From the NCBI GenBank assembly GCA_030562195.1, contig CM060202.1, positions 372,001 to 436,000 on the forward strand: a stretch of DNA of 64,000 nucleotides. The letters are read 5' to 3'. Source of the stretch: Nipponacmea schrenckii (taxonomy: Eukaryota; Mollusca; Gastropoda; Lottiidae). A program made the position numbers and the translations under genes. Each line of letters opens with the position of its first letter. The first letter of the stretch is position 1. The notes beneath the pieces were generated by a model. It had not been told where the DNA came from. It worked only from the letters and a program-made list of their open reading frames with translations, and did not search any database. Shown one piece after another: positions 12,872-24,422 of the stretch.

Positions 12872-12930
12872 GACAGACAGGGGTGATCACAATATACGAC
12901 CAAAATACATTTTGGGCGTATAAAAAGGAG
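12640..12930 (+). repeat. Dispersed repeat with (CA)n/(GACA)n and GGGCGTATAAA tail
   Basis: Carries the same landmarks in the same order as the array at 620-1832: AATAGGGATCC, a GAATTGTAGACTGTAGAGTG-like piece, a CA/CAGA microsatellite (about 12829-12880), GGGGTGA, and TTTTGGGCGTATAAAA. It therefore belongs to the same family as 620-1832 and 39425-39700. Confidence 0.65.
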
Positions 12931-13479
12931 GATATACTGTGTATTTTATAGACTTTTTCTCTAATTGACAGCATTCTCTATTATTATATAGTCTTGTTAA
13001 CCAGAAAGTTAGTACTAAAGTTATTAGACTTTTAGACTCAAAGTACTCAAACATGAAATCATGTGTATTGTATAGTGAGAATAGCCTAACAGATTACTTT
13101 TAGCTGTTTCTTAACCAATTTATTGAGATGTTGGACAAAAGTGACTGTCATGGCATTTATCGATGAAATGGAACCAAATTATTGCATTTGCTCTTTTGCT
13201 GATGACATGGCAAATGGAATGAATTAAAATTAATTATACTTATACCTGTCGTGTCCCACTGTCCCTCGTCCCTGTAGTGTCCTTGGCAGTGTCCATCGTT
13301 CTTCTAGTGACCCTTTTGGTGTACATCATTTGATATCTTTTCTGTTTCTTTTCTGTTATAAATTTAAGCACTATACTTTTCTCTGCAAATTTTGGAAGGA
13401 TTTACGAGGTGAAAGGATCGATTTCTGTCGGGGGTGACAGAATCAAAGTTTTTTTACAGATTCAAAGTTGATTATCTGA

Positions 13480-16238
13480 CTTTTGATATGGTTTTGACTA
13501 AAACCTCTAACTTCGCACGTTTCCTTACCAGACTTGGTTCGAAAGGCATCTTTTTTTGGTCCGCCACTGAGAAATGTCTGAATGAAATCGCCATCTAATT
13601 CATCCGCAAGATCACCGTAAGATATCTTTAGGCGGGCATAACAGGTGGTGAATGTAGCGATGAAAATATTTGTTGTGTCTGATTCTTGGATGAATTCCGA
13701 TTCATGCGTCCAGTGAAATTTAGCAACTGACTCGTTCAGTATATGGAAATAGTGTACTATCTTCCTTGGGGTCTGTCAGAAACTGATATCATTTTGTCAG
13801 CTTAAGAATATGAAGCAAAGTGCCCGCCTCTCCGTCCGTATTTATAGACAACGTGACATTTCTTTTTTTAAAACATTTTTTTTATTTAGACATGTCGTCG
13901 GTGAGATGTCAAAAGATCGTCTACCCGGTTTTAGCACAGGTACTTTTTTGCACTAACGTGACCCCCCCCCCCCCCGTAAATAGTAAAGAAGCCATATATC
14001 TAAGCCAATTAAAAGTGACCTATTGGGGTCTTATGACTAAAAGGCGTATATCGATTGTCTTAAAATAATATATGCCAATAAGACATATATGTTTGTCAAC
14101 AATCACCTTGTGATGTGATGTATATTATACATTATCAATTGATCAATGAATTTGCTTCTTGCTTTCGACGTTAAATTTTTCCATCACTTTGCCTTTGCTG
14201 TCCACCTTGTATATCCAAAGAAAAAACTCTCATACAGTCGACTCGTCATGTGAATTGTGCGGTCAGTTACTGAACGATTCGAGGCTTTTCTAACCACATG
14301 AATTTGTTCACGTTGTGCTCTAGACGTCGTTCTCGTGAAAGTGGCTGTTTTGGCTCATATGTGGGTTTAAAGTAAGGATTAGGATGGTAGTAAACGTGTT
14401 GGGGGTTTCCTATGACACCACTTCAGCTGCTTGTAACCGGAATGCATTCTGCCGTTGTTGTTCGATGAGTTTCTTTTTTTTTAAAGGAGATTGGTCATGC
14501 CACGTGACCAATTCAGGGGTAGGAACCCACACCTTTCCCACCAATAAACAACGTGAGTTGAACGTTTTCACATTATATACACAAAAATAAAAACTACAAG
14601 AGTATACATAGTTATTTTTCACTCATGCAAAAATTACAAAATACAATAACTACAATGTCATGAAAAAAAAATGAAGGGGTAAAAGAGTTTTTTGTTTCAG
14701 GTTGGGATATTCACTTTTCATCGGATTGGTACTTCATCCATGATGAATGCTGCAACGGTTTCGGGATCCAATAGACGGAACCAATCAGAATCTGCATAGA
14801 ATCTCCTTGATGATTATCTGCGATGGAACAAAAGCTGAACAGACCAATACGTTTTTAACAGGCGCGTCGTTATACCATCATTCTTCACTCTCCCATTGAG
14901 TCACGTGATTTTCTGCCTCGTCTATTAGACTGCCGATGGTTTTTCAGAATTTCTTCATTAGTGGGTGTTGAAAAAGCCGCTAATATTGAGTATGGCGTGG
15001 AAATGGCAGTGGTGGGTCAGATACACGAAGAATTGCTTCCTGTCGTCTTTGGTCTCCTTGTTCAAAAATTTATTCCCTAATTGGGCACTACCCACTAAAA
15101 TTTGTCAACCGAGAACAGCTTGGAATTTGGGAATATCTGAAATACTCGCAAACTATTCCTTCGAAACACCCGCTTTATTGTAGGGAAAATTGGCGAAAGA
15201 AGTCTGTCTCGTAGATTTAACGTTCTTTATATTTGCGTAAAATTTAGGTGGACATTTCTTGTGTTCATTTGCCAGATGAATTAGATGGGTATTTTTCAGA
15301 TCAGGTAAAGACACCTTTAAGAAACGACGATCGCATTGATGAAATGGATGCCGGGTTAAAAGTTCTTGTCATTCCGATTAAGATGTCGCGTGTGTTTTCG
15401 CGAAACACACAGCCAAAGATAGTCCCAAACACATATAGTCATCCTTGTTTTTAATTTCAACGTTGGTTTTTTTTTTATTAACAGCGTCTTGTACAGTGCT
15501 GATACTATACGGACCCACTCCTCCTTTGGGAAGATCTATCACACCAACGTCAATGTTGAAGGAATCATCGAGAGTTAAATCTTGATGACTCGTTACCACA
15601 TTTTCAATATGACTAAGAATGACATTCATTTTATCTAGTCGTCTTCATGGTACTACGATCGGATTTTCTAAATTTGATGCCACCACAGCTAAATAATTCC
15701 CATTCAAATTTCCCCTTGCGTCGATTAAAACGTCGTCAGACATGGCGTGAAGTCTATCGTGTAAGTCGGTCAATTTTTCACCCTTCCATTCGTCATTAAA
15801 CCTAACATTGTAAGTTTTTTCGACAGCGGTACGTTTGGCAAAGTTCCGCTGTCTCGTGAATCCTAATTCGTAAGGAGTCTTTCTCCGACCTAATTGATTC
15901 TAATTCTTTTCTTCACCCCCACTGTCCTGGCTCAAAGGTTCAAATAAGTCCTCTGTATAAATTCGTTTTGGTGATGAGGGCCCCCAGAAAGGGAGAACCC
16001 TCGCTTTTTCTATACTTTGAAAAGCATTCATCTATAGATAAGCCTGAGGATAGGTCAGCTTCCACTATGTCTGACTTTATGAAGTTGGTATATCCAAGCT
16101 TATTAAGAGTTCTTGTAATTCGAAAACTCTCCTCTGAACTATTGGCCAATCCGGACCATTGTATTGGATCGCGAAAACCCTCAATGCTTCAGTAGAAGCA
16201 ATATGGGGTAAGCATTGGTTTAGAATTTCTTCTTCCAT
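13480..16238 (-). pseudogene. Degenerate family-B DNA polymerase-like gene of the Polinton-like element
   Basis: Reading leftward from an ATG at 16238: MEEEILNQCLPHIASTEALR; a frame with LNKLGYTNFIKSDIVEADLS; FNDEWKGEKLTDLHDRLHAM (about 15800); a block with DESFNIDVGVIDLPKGG-like sequence (DDSFNIDVGVIDLPKGGVG); VEIKNKDDYMCLGLSLAVCF (about 15440); LVGSAQLGNKFLNKETKDDR (about 15060). Near 13755-13490 a C-terminal polymerase stretch reads WTHESEFIQESDTTNIFIAT, FTTCYARLK, then DELDGDFIQTFLSGGPKKDA and TCEVRGFSQN. The DTD-bearing motif expected after ARLK is deleted. Many stops and frameshifts. The family is recalled, not searched. Confidence 0.55.
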
Positions 16239-16677
16239 GTCTGAAGATATAGAGGGCGCATCGAGATTAAACTATATCATACTAACGATATTAAAGATTC
16301 GCATGATGAAAAAAAAAATACCTTTTTCAGTTTTTAAAACGATACGTTTCCTCGGACACAAAGTAACACACAATCTTCTTTTTCTATAAGTTTGTACAAG
16401 ATTATTTACTCGTTTTATATGCATTTCTCGCCGTTTAAATTTATCACCTTAAAATGCCGGGGTCGAGTCAACTGCTATTGAAAGTGGACATAAATATCAA
16501 TTATGATAATTTTATTCGCATATTAATGAAAAGGGCTACGATTTTTTATGCCAAAACCGTCATACGCCATATATAAAAATAGCCGAAGGTCGAGTCGATC
16601 GAAGTTCAATTTGGGTGACACGGGTAATACAAATTTTAATGGGGTAAAAATTGGTCTATAACAGCCCCCCTTCATCA
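14352..16677 (-). repeat. Right inverted arm of the palindromic Polinton-like element
   Basis: Inverted relative to 8975-10726. It keeps about 190 bp near 16450-16640 that the left arm lost (or never had). Coding islands are somewhat better preserved here than in the left arm. Confidence 0.85.
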
Positions 16678-16689
16678 CATATCTACTTT

Positions 16690-17575
16690 AAATATACTTC
16701 ATGATGTCCATACTACTAATTAATTGATAATATAAAAAATATATTCCAAATTATCTACCACATATATATTCATAGAAATAAAGTCATATTACTTTGGTTC
16801 TGGTATAATACTTAAAAATATAGAAATGTAGTCCATATAATTTGCCTTTAATGTACTTTAATGAAGTAAATATTCCACCCTTCTATATATTCGATAAAAA
16901 GAAATGTTATTATTACTAATTGTATATATTAGATAAAAGCCAATTTGTTGTTTGATAACATAGAAATATTTGCCTTTCATATAATATTTGATACTAGAGA
17001 TAATAGCCCTAAGTATGACCTAAAAAAGACCTTTTTATTGTTGATGATATTGTAATATATTCATAGAAGTATATTCCACTTTAACTTCTATATAAGTGTT
17101 AATATAACAGTAAAGCCCATAATACTTACCTTTTATATATTTGATAATATAAAACAGTGGTCCATATTACTTACCTATTATATATTTATAATATAGAACA
17201 GTAGTCCATGCCACTTACTTTTTATATGTTTGATAACATAGAACAGTAGTCCATACCACTTACCTTTTATGACTTGATATTATAGAAAAGTGGTCCATAC
17301 CACTTACCTTTTATGACTTGATATTATAGAAAAGTGGTCACATCAGGTACCCTATATATATTTTATAATATAGAATAGGAATAGTAGTCCGTATCAGGTA
17401 CCCTTTATATATATTTTATAACATAGAATAGTAGTCCATGTCACTTTCCTTTTATATATTTGATAATATAATATAGTGGTCTATATCACTTACCTTTTAT
17501 ATATTTGATGATACAAAACAGTAGTCCATATCATTTACCTTTTATATATTTGATAATATAGAAGAGTATACTGAT
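16690..17575. repeat. AT-rich 44-46-bp satellite, left block
   Basis: Tandem units with the core CAGTAGTCCATATCACTTAC, then CTTTTATATATTTGATAATATAGAA. The clearest copies are at 17150-17560, where starts are spaced 44-45 bp; copies before 17100 are more diverged. The array continues at 24423-25870, so the two retroelements between were inserted into it. Confidence 0.85.
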
Positions 17576-17877
17576 CACTCTGGATCACCATTTGCCCTGT
17601 AGATGTTGGGATTGGAGGCATAGTGCGCTAACACTATAAAAACTACAGAGCAAAAGATTTCGTGTCGCCCATGTTTCCCCCTTTTTTTCTTTCTTTTTCC
17701 TTTTTTTCTTTCTTTTTTTTTAAACCTTCCACTTCCGCCAACCACAACCCCTAACCCACAGGCACCGCCCTTTGAGTACATGGGACCAATCCCTTGCCCA
17801 AAGTAAATAGTCTCTTACCCTAGTACGTAATCCGTAGCCTGTATTCAATGTATTCCTTTAACCTACCCAAAACCCCT

Positions 17878-17951
17878 GGCCAAGTAACAAATGCACGTGC
17901 GCGTCAGTATTTATACAGGTCAAAGGGAGAGAATCCAGAGAATGAACAGTA
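17878..17951 (-). repeat. 74-bp direct repeat, 3' copy of the Ngaro-type element
   Basis: Identical to 21363-21436 over 74 bp. It overlaps the end of the hydrolase frame, which reads into it as YCSFSGFSPFDLYKY before the stop. Confidence 0.85.
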
Positions 17952-18438
17952 TACTGTGCAACCAAATTGAGTTTTGAAGAGACAAATGGTATCAAATAAA
18001 TTCCTTAAATTAGACTGTACCTGCTCAAAAATAATCTCTGAACAGGCATAAAACTTGTTAACATCATTTATACCTACATGTAAGATAACGTACAAAGGTT
18101 TATAACATTGAACATAATCAGTCAAAGCTCTAGTAACTCTGCAAATCCCACTGTACCTTTCCAGATAAAGGGCGAACAATAGAATATCCTATTATCACTT
18201 TTGACCTAGTTTCAGATGACCATATGAATATTTCCCTATTATTTGTGTGCATATTCACGAAGAAAACCAGAAGATCCCACGGCAAGCCTTTTTTGTCACA
18301 CCGAAATCCCTTCTTAGAAGGATACAATAAAACATCCCTGTCACCTTTTATACCCACGGTGGCCACTTTCGAAGAAGAGGCAAACACTCTAGGAAACCAA
18401 ATTTGTTTAACTGAGAATTCGGAATCACCAGTGTACAA
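17904..18438 (-). pseudogene. SGNH hydrolase-like domain of the Ngaro-type element
   Basis: Two overlapping frames make up the domain. The first (18438-18130) has SRSKVIIGYSIVRPLSGKVQ, in the place of block I (normally G-D/S-S; here GYS). The second (18179-17904) has YVILHVGINDVNKF, a clean block III GIND. A frameshift near 18150 separates them. The C-terminal Asp-x-x-His block is not visible because the frame runs into the 74-bp repeat. I recall hydrolase domains being reported in Ngaro elements; the function there is unknown. Confidence 0.55.
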
Positions 18439-19274
18439 TCCAAATCAGATTCTAGGATAAAAGCTATCAAAGCCTCGATTGACTTTATCGGTGGGAAAAC
18501 ATAACAGACTTCAGCACGAGATACATTTTGGCAAAATACATCCACTCCGTCGGAGCAAGGTGACGGAAACTTTGTAAAATGAGGCAAGCGTGACCCATTT
18601 TTGCCCCTCATGGCGTTAGAATCCAGGGACATCAAATCAATGGTGTGCCCGTTACCACCTCTCAACTGCTGTACACGTTCCCACGCGATATCAGATAACA
18701 TAGCATCCTCTTTTGACAAACTTCTTGACATGGGATCCGCTTCATTCTCTTTAGAGGGTACAAAATGAAAAGACAATGCTATCCTTAAATCCTTAATAAG
18801 GTAAAACAAACTCTTAAGTTCAAACGTCAATCGAGGCGACCTTGAGCCTTGACCTTCTCATGCTTGTATAAATGATAGACAATCACAAAATATATCGACA
18901 CGGGAATCTATAACGTGTTCTTGTATCGCCTCGAGTGACAGAACTATAGCTCTGGCCTCCTTTACAATTATCGGTGAGTTTAAAAATTCCGACGTCCAAT
19001 AGTCCCCAAATTCAATTTCCTCACCATTCCATTTAAAGATACCTGCCCATTTATAATTTGACGAGTCAGTTGTAAGATTCACTACTTTATGCTTTTCTAA
19101 TTTCCATGGAAGGTAACCTTCCCAGTTATCCAAAAATCTCCAGAAAATTAGTTCCTCCTTAACTCTATCAGTAACGAGACCAGATCTATAGTTATCTGAA
19201 ATAGCTATACATATATCAGAAATAAATAATCTCGCCCCAGGGACGGCTAACATCAATGAAATACATTTTCCCAT
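18348..19274 (-). pseudogene. RNase H domain of the Ngaro-type element
   Basis: Frame 19274-18858 shows LTTDSSNYKWAGIF (first Asp), then EARAIVLSLEAI (Glu) and VDIFCDCLSF (Asp), the RNase H order. A stop near 18858 breaks it. Frame 18830-18348 continues with VPSKENEADPMSRSLS, the usual end of this RNase H type, and a DIRS-like extension. It follows RT directly. Confidence 0.65.
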
Positions 19275-19277
19275 GAT

Positions 19278-20246
19278 TTATTGTAAAACCTTTACCGAGA
19301 CTGAGTCATTGCGTAAGATGTCTTCTCTTAATCTTGAAAACTTGTCCAACTTGTCCCTCGGAACATGGAAACATTGGCTTTTGGAATCAATTTCAAGCCC
19401 AAGAAAAACTACTGACTGTGAAGGTATGAAGAGTGATTTTTGATACCTATAAAGTATCCCAAACGGACCACTATCTGACAAGTTGAATATAAAGCAACAG
19501 AAGCGCTTCTATAGGAATCTTCTTGCCTTTTTTCCCCTATTAATCGATCGTCAATATATACAAGATTACAAATTGAAAGACTTCTTAAATACGATGCAAT
19601 TGTTAAATTAAGGCTATGATAGACAAAAGCAGAATCTTCCAGCCAAAGGGTAAAGTATTACATACATAATAAATGTTATCCCAACAAAAACCTCAAGTTT
19701 GGACATGTAAGAATTCTTAGAAATAACCCTTTGTACCGATTTCAGCGTATCAAGTGTAAACGGAGTGTCAATTATCCAGCAACTCAAAAATCTTAAATCG
19801 ATGCACAATCTGGGTTTAGTAGGCTCTACTGTCAAGGGAGAGATCAGATAAGGTTTACAAGACTCATTAACAATAGATATAGCACCGGTCTTCAGACGAT
19901 TATTTATTTCTGAGCAAATGAAATCACTAAAGCCTTCACAAGTTTTTGAGTTGGTAAAGTGTTTTGAAGGTGGAAAAGAGCTAGAATAATCTATCCCGTC
20001 AAACAAGCCCTTAAAGGGGCGAACATATTGAAATACATCTACTTTATTTTTTTTAAAATTTAATTTTGCAATTTTAAAATTAAGGAACATTTTGCTTTTT
20101 TGAAATGTATGTGTGTATATCTCGTGATCTATTAGATGTACAAGCTTCGAATTTGTACTGTAAGTATACATTTTGAATGTGATTAGATTCAAGTCCAAAA
20201 AAATGAGATGGGCGTGGCACATCCGGGTAAATTTGCAATTTATCAT
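19278..20246 (-). pseudogene. Reverse transcriptase of the Ngaro/DIRS-type element
   Basis: Frame 20246-19614 contains PYLISPLTVEPTKPRLCIDL followed by RFLSCWIIDTPFTLDTLKSV and KNSYMSKL, the N-terminal half of a DIRS-group RT. The catalytic loop VYIDDRLIGEKR lies in another frame at 19547-19558, and the following FLGLEIDSKSQ segment is at 19481-19278. At least two frameshifts; motif A degenerates after MSKLE. Non-functional. Confidence 0.7.
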
Positions 20247-20249
20247 TTA

Positions 20250-21362
20250 TATGAGTCGGCAGTTACGTTTGCTGGAAAGGACGTTTTTCAAAAAAACACT
20301 TTGCACGCAGATACCTCGTTACTTTGGCCAGTTTATCCTACAAAATCAGATGTTTCGGCCTGCTTGTTGCAATTTTGCGACGATAGCAAAGTTGTTTTTT
20401 TTTTAGCACAGACGTATTATCCTACACTTACTATTGATTTCTCAAATTAAATTAACGTTACATATATCACAAAATCGACCACCACCTTCAAATATCGACT
20501 TCGTTCTAATCAATAACCCCAAAATATCTCAATTTAAACGTTAATCAGACGGCCATCCTCACACCCCAAGACCGGTTCCACTACAAATTATATCAACCGT
20601 CACTACGACCACATAAATGCTATCGGTATCAACCCCCACCAAATACTAGACGTAGAGACACCCATTACATCAATATACACTCATTAATGATAAAATGAAT
20701 TATTGCATACAAAAATTTGAAAAATAACGAAATGTGAATCTAACATCATTAAATTAAAAGGGCCGAGTGACTAACTAAAGTTAAGAGTCACTTATTAAAA
20801 CACGCGCCATTAAGTTGACAGCGTGGCAGGAGAATACAGACATAAACAACGTTCAGTTTTGAGAGAACAACTAAGAAACATCTCACCAATCAAACTATTG
20901 ACCAATCACTGATCAATGTATACACTCCCTGCGCGCACAAAACCGAAGCTGACCTAGTTACTAATTGGCATGCTATTAAATATATACCTTTGCTTTTGGG
21001 GTGGGGTCTTCATTTAACTTTCTTCTTTTATGATTATTTTGAATTTCCTCCTCACCATCATTTGAAACCAAGATGGCAGCGATTGTCACATTTACCATGT
21101 TTTCTCGGGAAATATTGATTCCTAAAATTCTACATATTTCTGCCATTTCCATTGCATCTCTTTCTCTAGGTAATTCTTTATTTTCTGTAAGGACAGGGTT
21201 TCTATATTCTTGCCCTCTTCAAAATTAGCAAATACTTTGGGTGGTGATCCATTCTCTCTGTATTTCTTTAGTAAAGGTAAGATAGGAACCGTCTTATTAC
21301 CACTCCACAATACCCTCGCCATTTTACAGGTAACTCTACAAATAGATGACTGTACCGACGCG
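20250..21362 (-). other. Probable gag-like/5' region of the Ngaro-type element
   Basis: By position this should hold the first ORF. The only plausible coding piece is 21322-21122 (66 codons, starting MARVLWSGNKTVPILP), with charged helical character. The rest has no convincing frame. No known domain is recognised. Confidence 0.3.
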
Positions 21363-21436
21363 GGCCAAGTAACAAATGCACGTGCGCGTCAGTATTTATA
21401 CAGGTCAAAGGGAGAGAATCCAGAGAATGAACAGTA
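21363..21436 (-). repeat. 74-bp direct repeat, 5' copy of the Ngaro-type element
   Basis: Identical to 17878-17951. It marks the 5' end of the element on the minus strand and abuts satellite sequence (AGTCCATAT). Confidence 0.85.
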
Positions 21437-21444
21437 GTCCATAT

Positions 21445-24422
21445 TTTTTTTATATAAACAGTATTTATTTTCACTGGATTGGGCAGCAGGCTACGCCTAT
21501 ATAAGCCCTCTCCAGACAAACATATTTTACAGATAAACATATTTACAGACAAAAATATTTACAGACAAACATAGAAGATAGAGAATTATTTACATTCAAA
21601 CCTAACATACCGATATATACCCTGGATGAGAATGGTGAAAGTACGCTTGATAATTTTGAAGTATTATATCTTGAATCTTCTGCTGATGTCGAAAAAGTTA
21701 TGAATTTGTTCGAAATTTTTTCTAGAGGTGTCTATATCATCTGGAATGCCGAAAAGGAGAATATCGATGTTGTGATAGATTATAGGTAAGAGTAGGATAG
21801 ATAGGTTCCTGGCATCTGAATGTAAGGGGCATTCTAAGAGAAAATGGAAAGTATCTTCATTTGAATGACCACAACTGCAAGCAGGACTGTCAGAAATGTG
21901 CCTTTTATATTTATGCTCGTTTAAATCGCTACAAGAAAGACGATGGCGACAGTGAATAATTTGGTTTGTTCTTTTTCCAAAAGAATAGTATCTAGGTTCA
22001 CTTTGATCCTGAGAATTTAGAGCGGAGTTAAAGGAAGATATTGATCGAGAGTTTCTAACTGAAGCATCAAGTTTGTTCCATTCACGAATAGCTGATGGGA
22101 TAAAGGAATTTCCAAATGTATTTGTTCTATATTTATATTCGTCAAATTCAAGTTCATTTCTGAGTTGGTAGTTTGTTTGGGTTTTGGTTAGATGTTCTTT
22201 TAAATACGCAGGGGTCATGTCATTTTTTATCTTATAGATTAGTTTTAGTTTATGGCGCCTTCGTCTTTCCTTCAATGGGACAAAGCAAGTCTCTTTATAT
22301 AATAGACTGTGACTGGTCCCCCTTACAGCTCCACAAATAGATCTGAGTGCATCTAGTTGTAACTCTTCAAGGTTATTAGTCAGTTCTGCTGTGCACCCAT
22401 CCCAAATTGTGTCACAGTAGTCAAAGTGGGGCAGGATAAATGAATTGTAAATAACGCGGAGAGATGGTCGAGATAGTCTGTATTTAAGAGATCGTAAGCA
22501 GTTTACAAGTCTGTCTTAGTGATGATTCCGAGGATATGCTTATCCGACTTACAATTCATTTGAAAGGTCAGTCCGAGATGCTTGTGCGAGTCAACTTCTT
22601 GTATAGGTGTATTATCTAAACTAAGGGTAGGCAGTGGAGGGTTTCTTTTAGTAGTCAGTGCCAGTGTATCAGTCTTCTGTGGATTGAAAGTAACCAGCCA
22701 TGTCTTTGCCCATTGATTAATGCGTTCAAGATCATCATTTAAGACAGTCGCGCCTACCGTTGGGTCATCAATCTTAAGATATAGACTAGTATCGTCAGCA
22801 AACAGGCGGATTTTAGACTTAATATTTTTTACTATATCATTTATGTAAATTAAGAATAATAAGGGTCCAAGGACAGAGCCCTGTGGGACACCAGCAGGAA
22901 CGACTCTGTGGTCCGAGGAAACCCCCTGGATAACAACACATTGTTTTCTATCAAATAGATAATTTCTAAACCATTCCAGGAGGTCACCGCGAATCCGAGA
23001 GGCATCCAGCTTATGACAGAGTGCAGCATGCCACACTCTGTCAAAAGCTTTGCTGATGTCACAGAACACTGCCCTTGTATATTGACCATTGTCAATGGCT
23101 TGACAGAAGAAGTGAGTAAGATCTGTTAGTTGATAGATTGTTGAATCACCGTGTAGAAAACCACTTTGTAGATTAGTAATAATGTTGTGTTCCTTTAAGA
23201 AGTTAAAGACATGCTTGTAAATACATTTTTCAAAAATTTTGATCACGATACTAAGAAGCGAAACAGGGCGATAATTACCGCATATAGATGGATCACCTTT
23301 TTTGTGAATGGCGGTCACGTTTGCAATTTTCCAAATAGATGGTACTTGTTTGATTTGAAGAGAAAGATTGAATAATTTACACAGAGGATTACAGATAAGA
23401 TTGGATATAGTTTTGAGATAAAAACCACTTAATTCATCTGGTCCGGTTGCTTTTAAGATGTCAATGGATGTTAGCATGTCTTCAACTTCTGAAGGTGTTA
23501 GTTGAATGTGTTCAAGTGAATATTCATTGTGATCGAGAGTAGGAAGAAGTGCATTTGTGCTATCAAGTTGTGATTTGGTTATGAAGAAATTATTGAAACA
23601 ATTAGCCTTGTCCTCATGAGAAAAGACTGGTGTACCGTTGTTGATAAGAGGCGGAATTTCCCTTTTATTTGACCGTTGACATTTTACAAATGAGTTCAGC
23701 AGATGCCACCAATATTTCTGGCCAAATTTCTCTTTTTCATTAATTTTGGAGTCAATGCGATCATAGTATTCTTTTTTACGTTTACGAATCAAGTCAATAT
23801 ATTCATTTCTTATTTTTCGATATTCCTGCCAATCAGTTGCCAAATTTGAATATTTTGCCTTACGATGAATTTTGCATTTCTTTTTACTAAATTTCCGAAT
23901 AGAATTAATCATCCAAGGTTTATCTCGTGGTCTAATAGTAACAATTTTATTTTTTATATTCTTGCTTGCAATCTTGCTCAACTCATTTGTAAAAGTCAAG
24001 CTGGCAAAATCAATACACTCATTGTCAACAATGGCATCCCAGTCTGTTCTCAAAATGTCTTGCTTAAGTCCGTCCATGTTAATGTCTTTGTAATCCCAAA
24101 TTCGTCGTTTAAAGCATGCTAATTTTGGTCTTGTAAGAGAAAGCTGACAATGTATAGGACAATGATCACTGCAAAAGTTATCTAATATTCCTGATTTTGT
24201 TACATAGCCTTGACAATTAGTAATTATTAAATCAATCATAGTTGAGGTTCCTGAAGAATCGTATCGTGTTGGTTCGTTAATTAATTGTTTAAAATCGAAA
24301 AGAGTAATAAATTTATGCAAGAAAGAATTTGAATTTTGAAGAAAATCAATGTTAAAATCCCCAAGTATGAAAATATTTTGGATACCATCTGACGCTGCCA
24401 AAGTTAAAGAAGATAGAATGTT
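21445..24422 (-). mobile_element. 5'-truncated CR1/Jockey-group LINE in the satellite
   Basis: Truncated inside the endonuclease at about 24422, with its 3' end in an A-rich stretch near 21445. TCCATAT occurs at both borders (21438-21444 and 24423-24429) and may be the target duplication, but this word is also part of the satellite unit. Satellite resumes on the right side and a remnant lies on the left. An AATAAA-like signal precedes the tail. Confidence 0.75.
21664..24401 (-). pseudogene. LINE ORF2: endonuclease end, reverse transcriptase, C-terminal Cys/His knuckle
   Basis: The main frame (24401-22503, 632 codons) begins inside the APE-type endonuclease (FILGDFNIDF, then IDLIITN and SDHCPIHC). 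RT motifs follow: HKKGDPSICGNYRPVSLLS, FCDISKAFDRVWH (motif A), AGVPQGSVLGPLLFLIYIND (motif B) and FADDTSLY (motif C). A frameshift near 22515 and a short bridging frame lead to 22275-21664, which ends in a cysteine/histidine cluster (CSDLNEHKYKRH, CSCGHSNEDTFHFLLECPLH). RT itself is uninterrupted, so the copy is fairly young, but it cannot move by itself because the endonuclease is truncated. Confidence 0.85.

Larger units (their letters stand above)
11040..13220 (+). pseudogene. Old LINE remnant (endonuclease end and RT pieces)
   Basis: Three islands of one non-LTR retrotransposon lie in the core. At about 11065-11160 is an endonuclease C-terminal stretch (RFGRQLIELCKKLDIYILNG). At about 11300-11705 is the RT N-terminal region with MKNGKS, GEDGI, FNKIYEEGIFPNSWSKAM and YRGISLLN, interrupted by stops. 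At about 13160-13215 is a motif C remnant with SFADDMA. The rest of RT is missing, and a dispersed repeat (12640-12930) lies between. It is probably an insertion into the Polinton-like element, since it separates the two arms. Confidence 0.6.
8969..16683. mobile_element. 7.7-kb palindromic Polinton-like element with 6-bp target duplication
   Basis: The element (8975-16677) begins tgatgaaggggggctgttat and ends with its complement, and is flanked on both sides by CATATC (8969-8974, 16678-16683). A 6-bp duplication is the Polinton/Maverick hallmark. The arms 8975-10726 and 14352-16677 are inverted copies; the right arm carries about 190 bp near its tip (16450-16640) that the left lacks. Both arms hold the same damaged coding sequence, and the core adds a family-B DNA polymerase-like piece on the minus strand (13480-13800). 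All frames are broken. LINE remnants sit in the centre. Confidence 0.75.
17576..21436 (-). mobile_element. Ngaro/DIRS-type retroelement, defective
   Basis: On the minus strand the order is: 74-bp direct repeat (21436-21363), gag-like region, reverse transcriptase, RNase H, SGNH-like hydrolase, and the second copy of the 74-bp repeat (17951-17878). Split direct repeats and this RT/RNase H type fit Ngaro-group tyrosine-recombinase retrotransposons. No tyrosine recombinase frame is found, and only about 300 bp remain beyond the hydrolase. RT and RNase H are frameshifted. The element lies in the satellite array; its outer left boundary near 17576 is approximate. Confidence 0.65.
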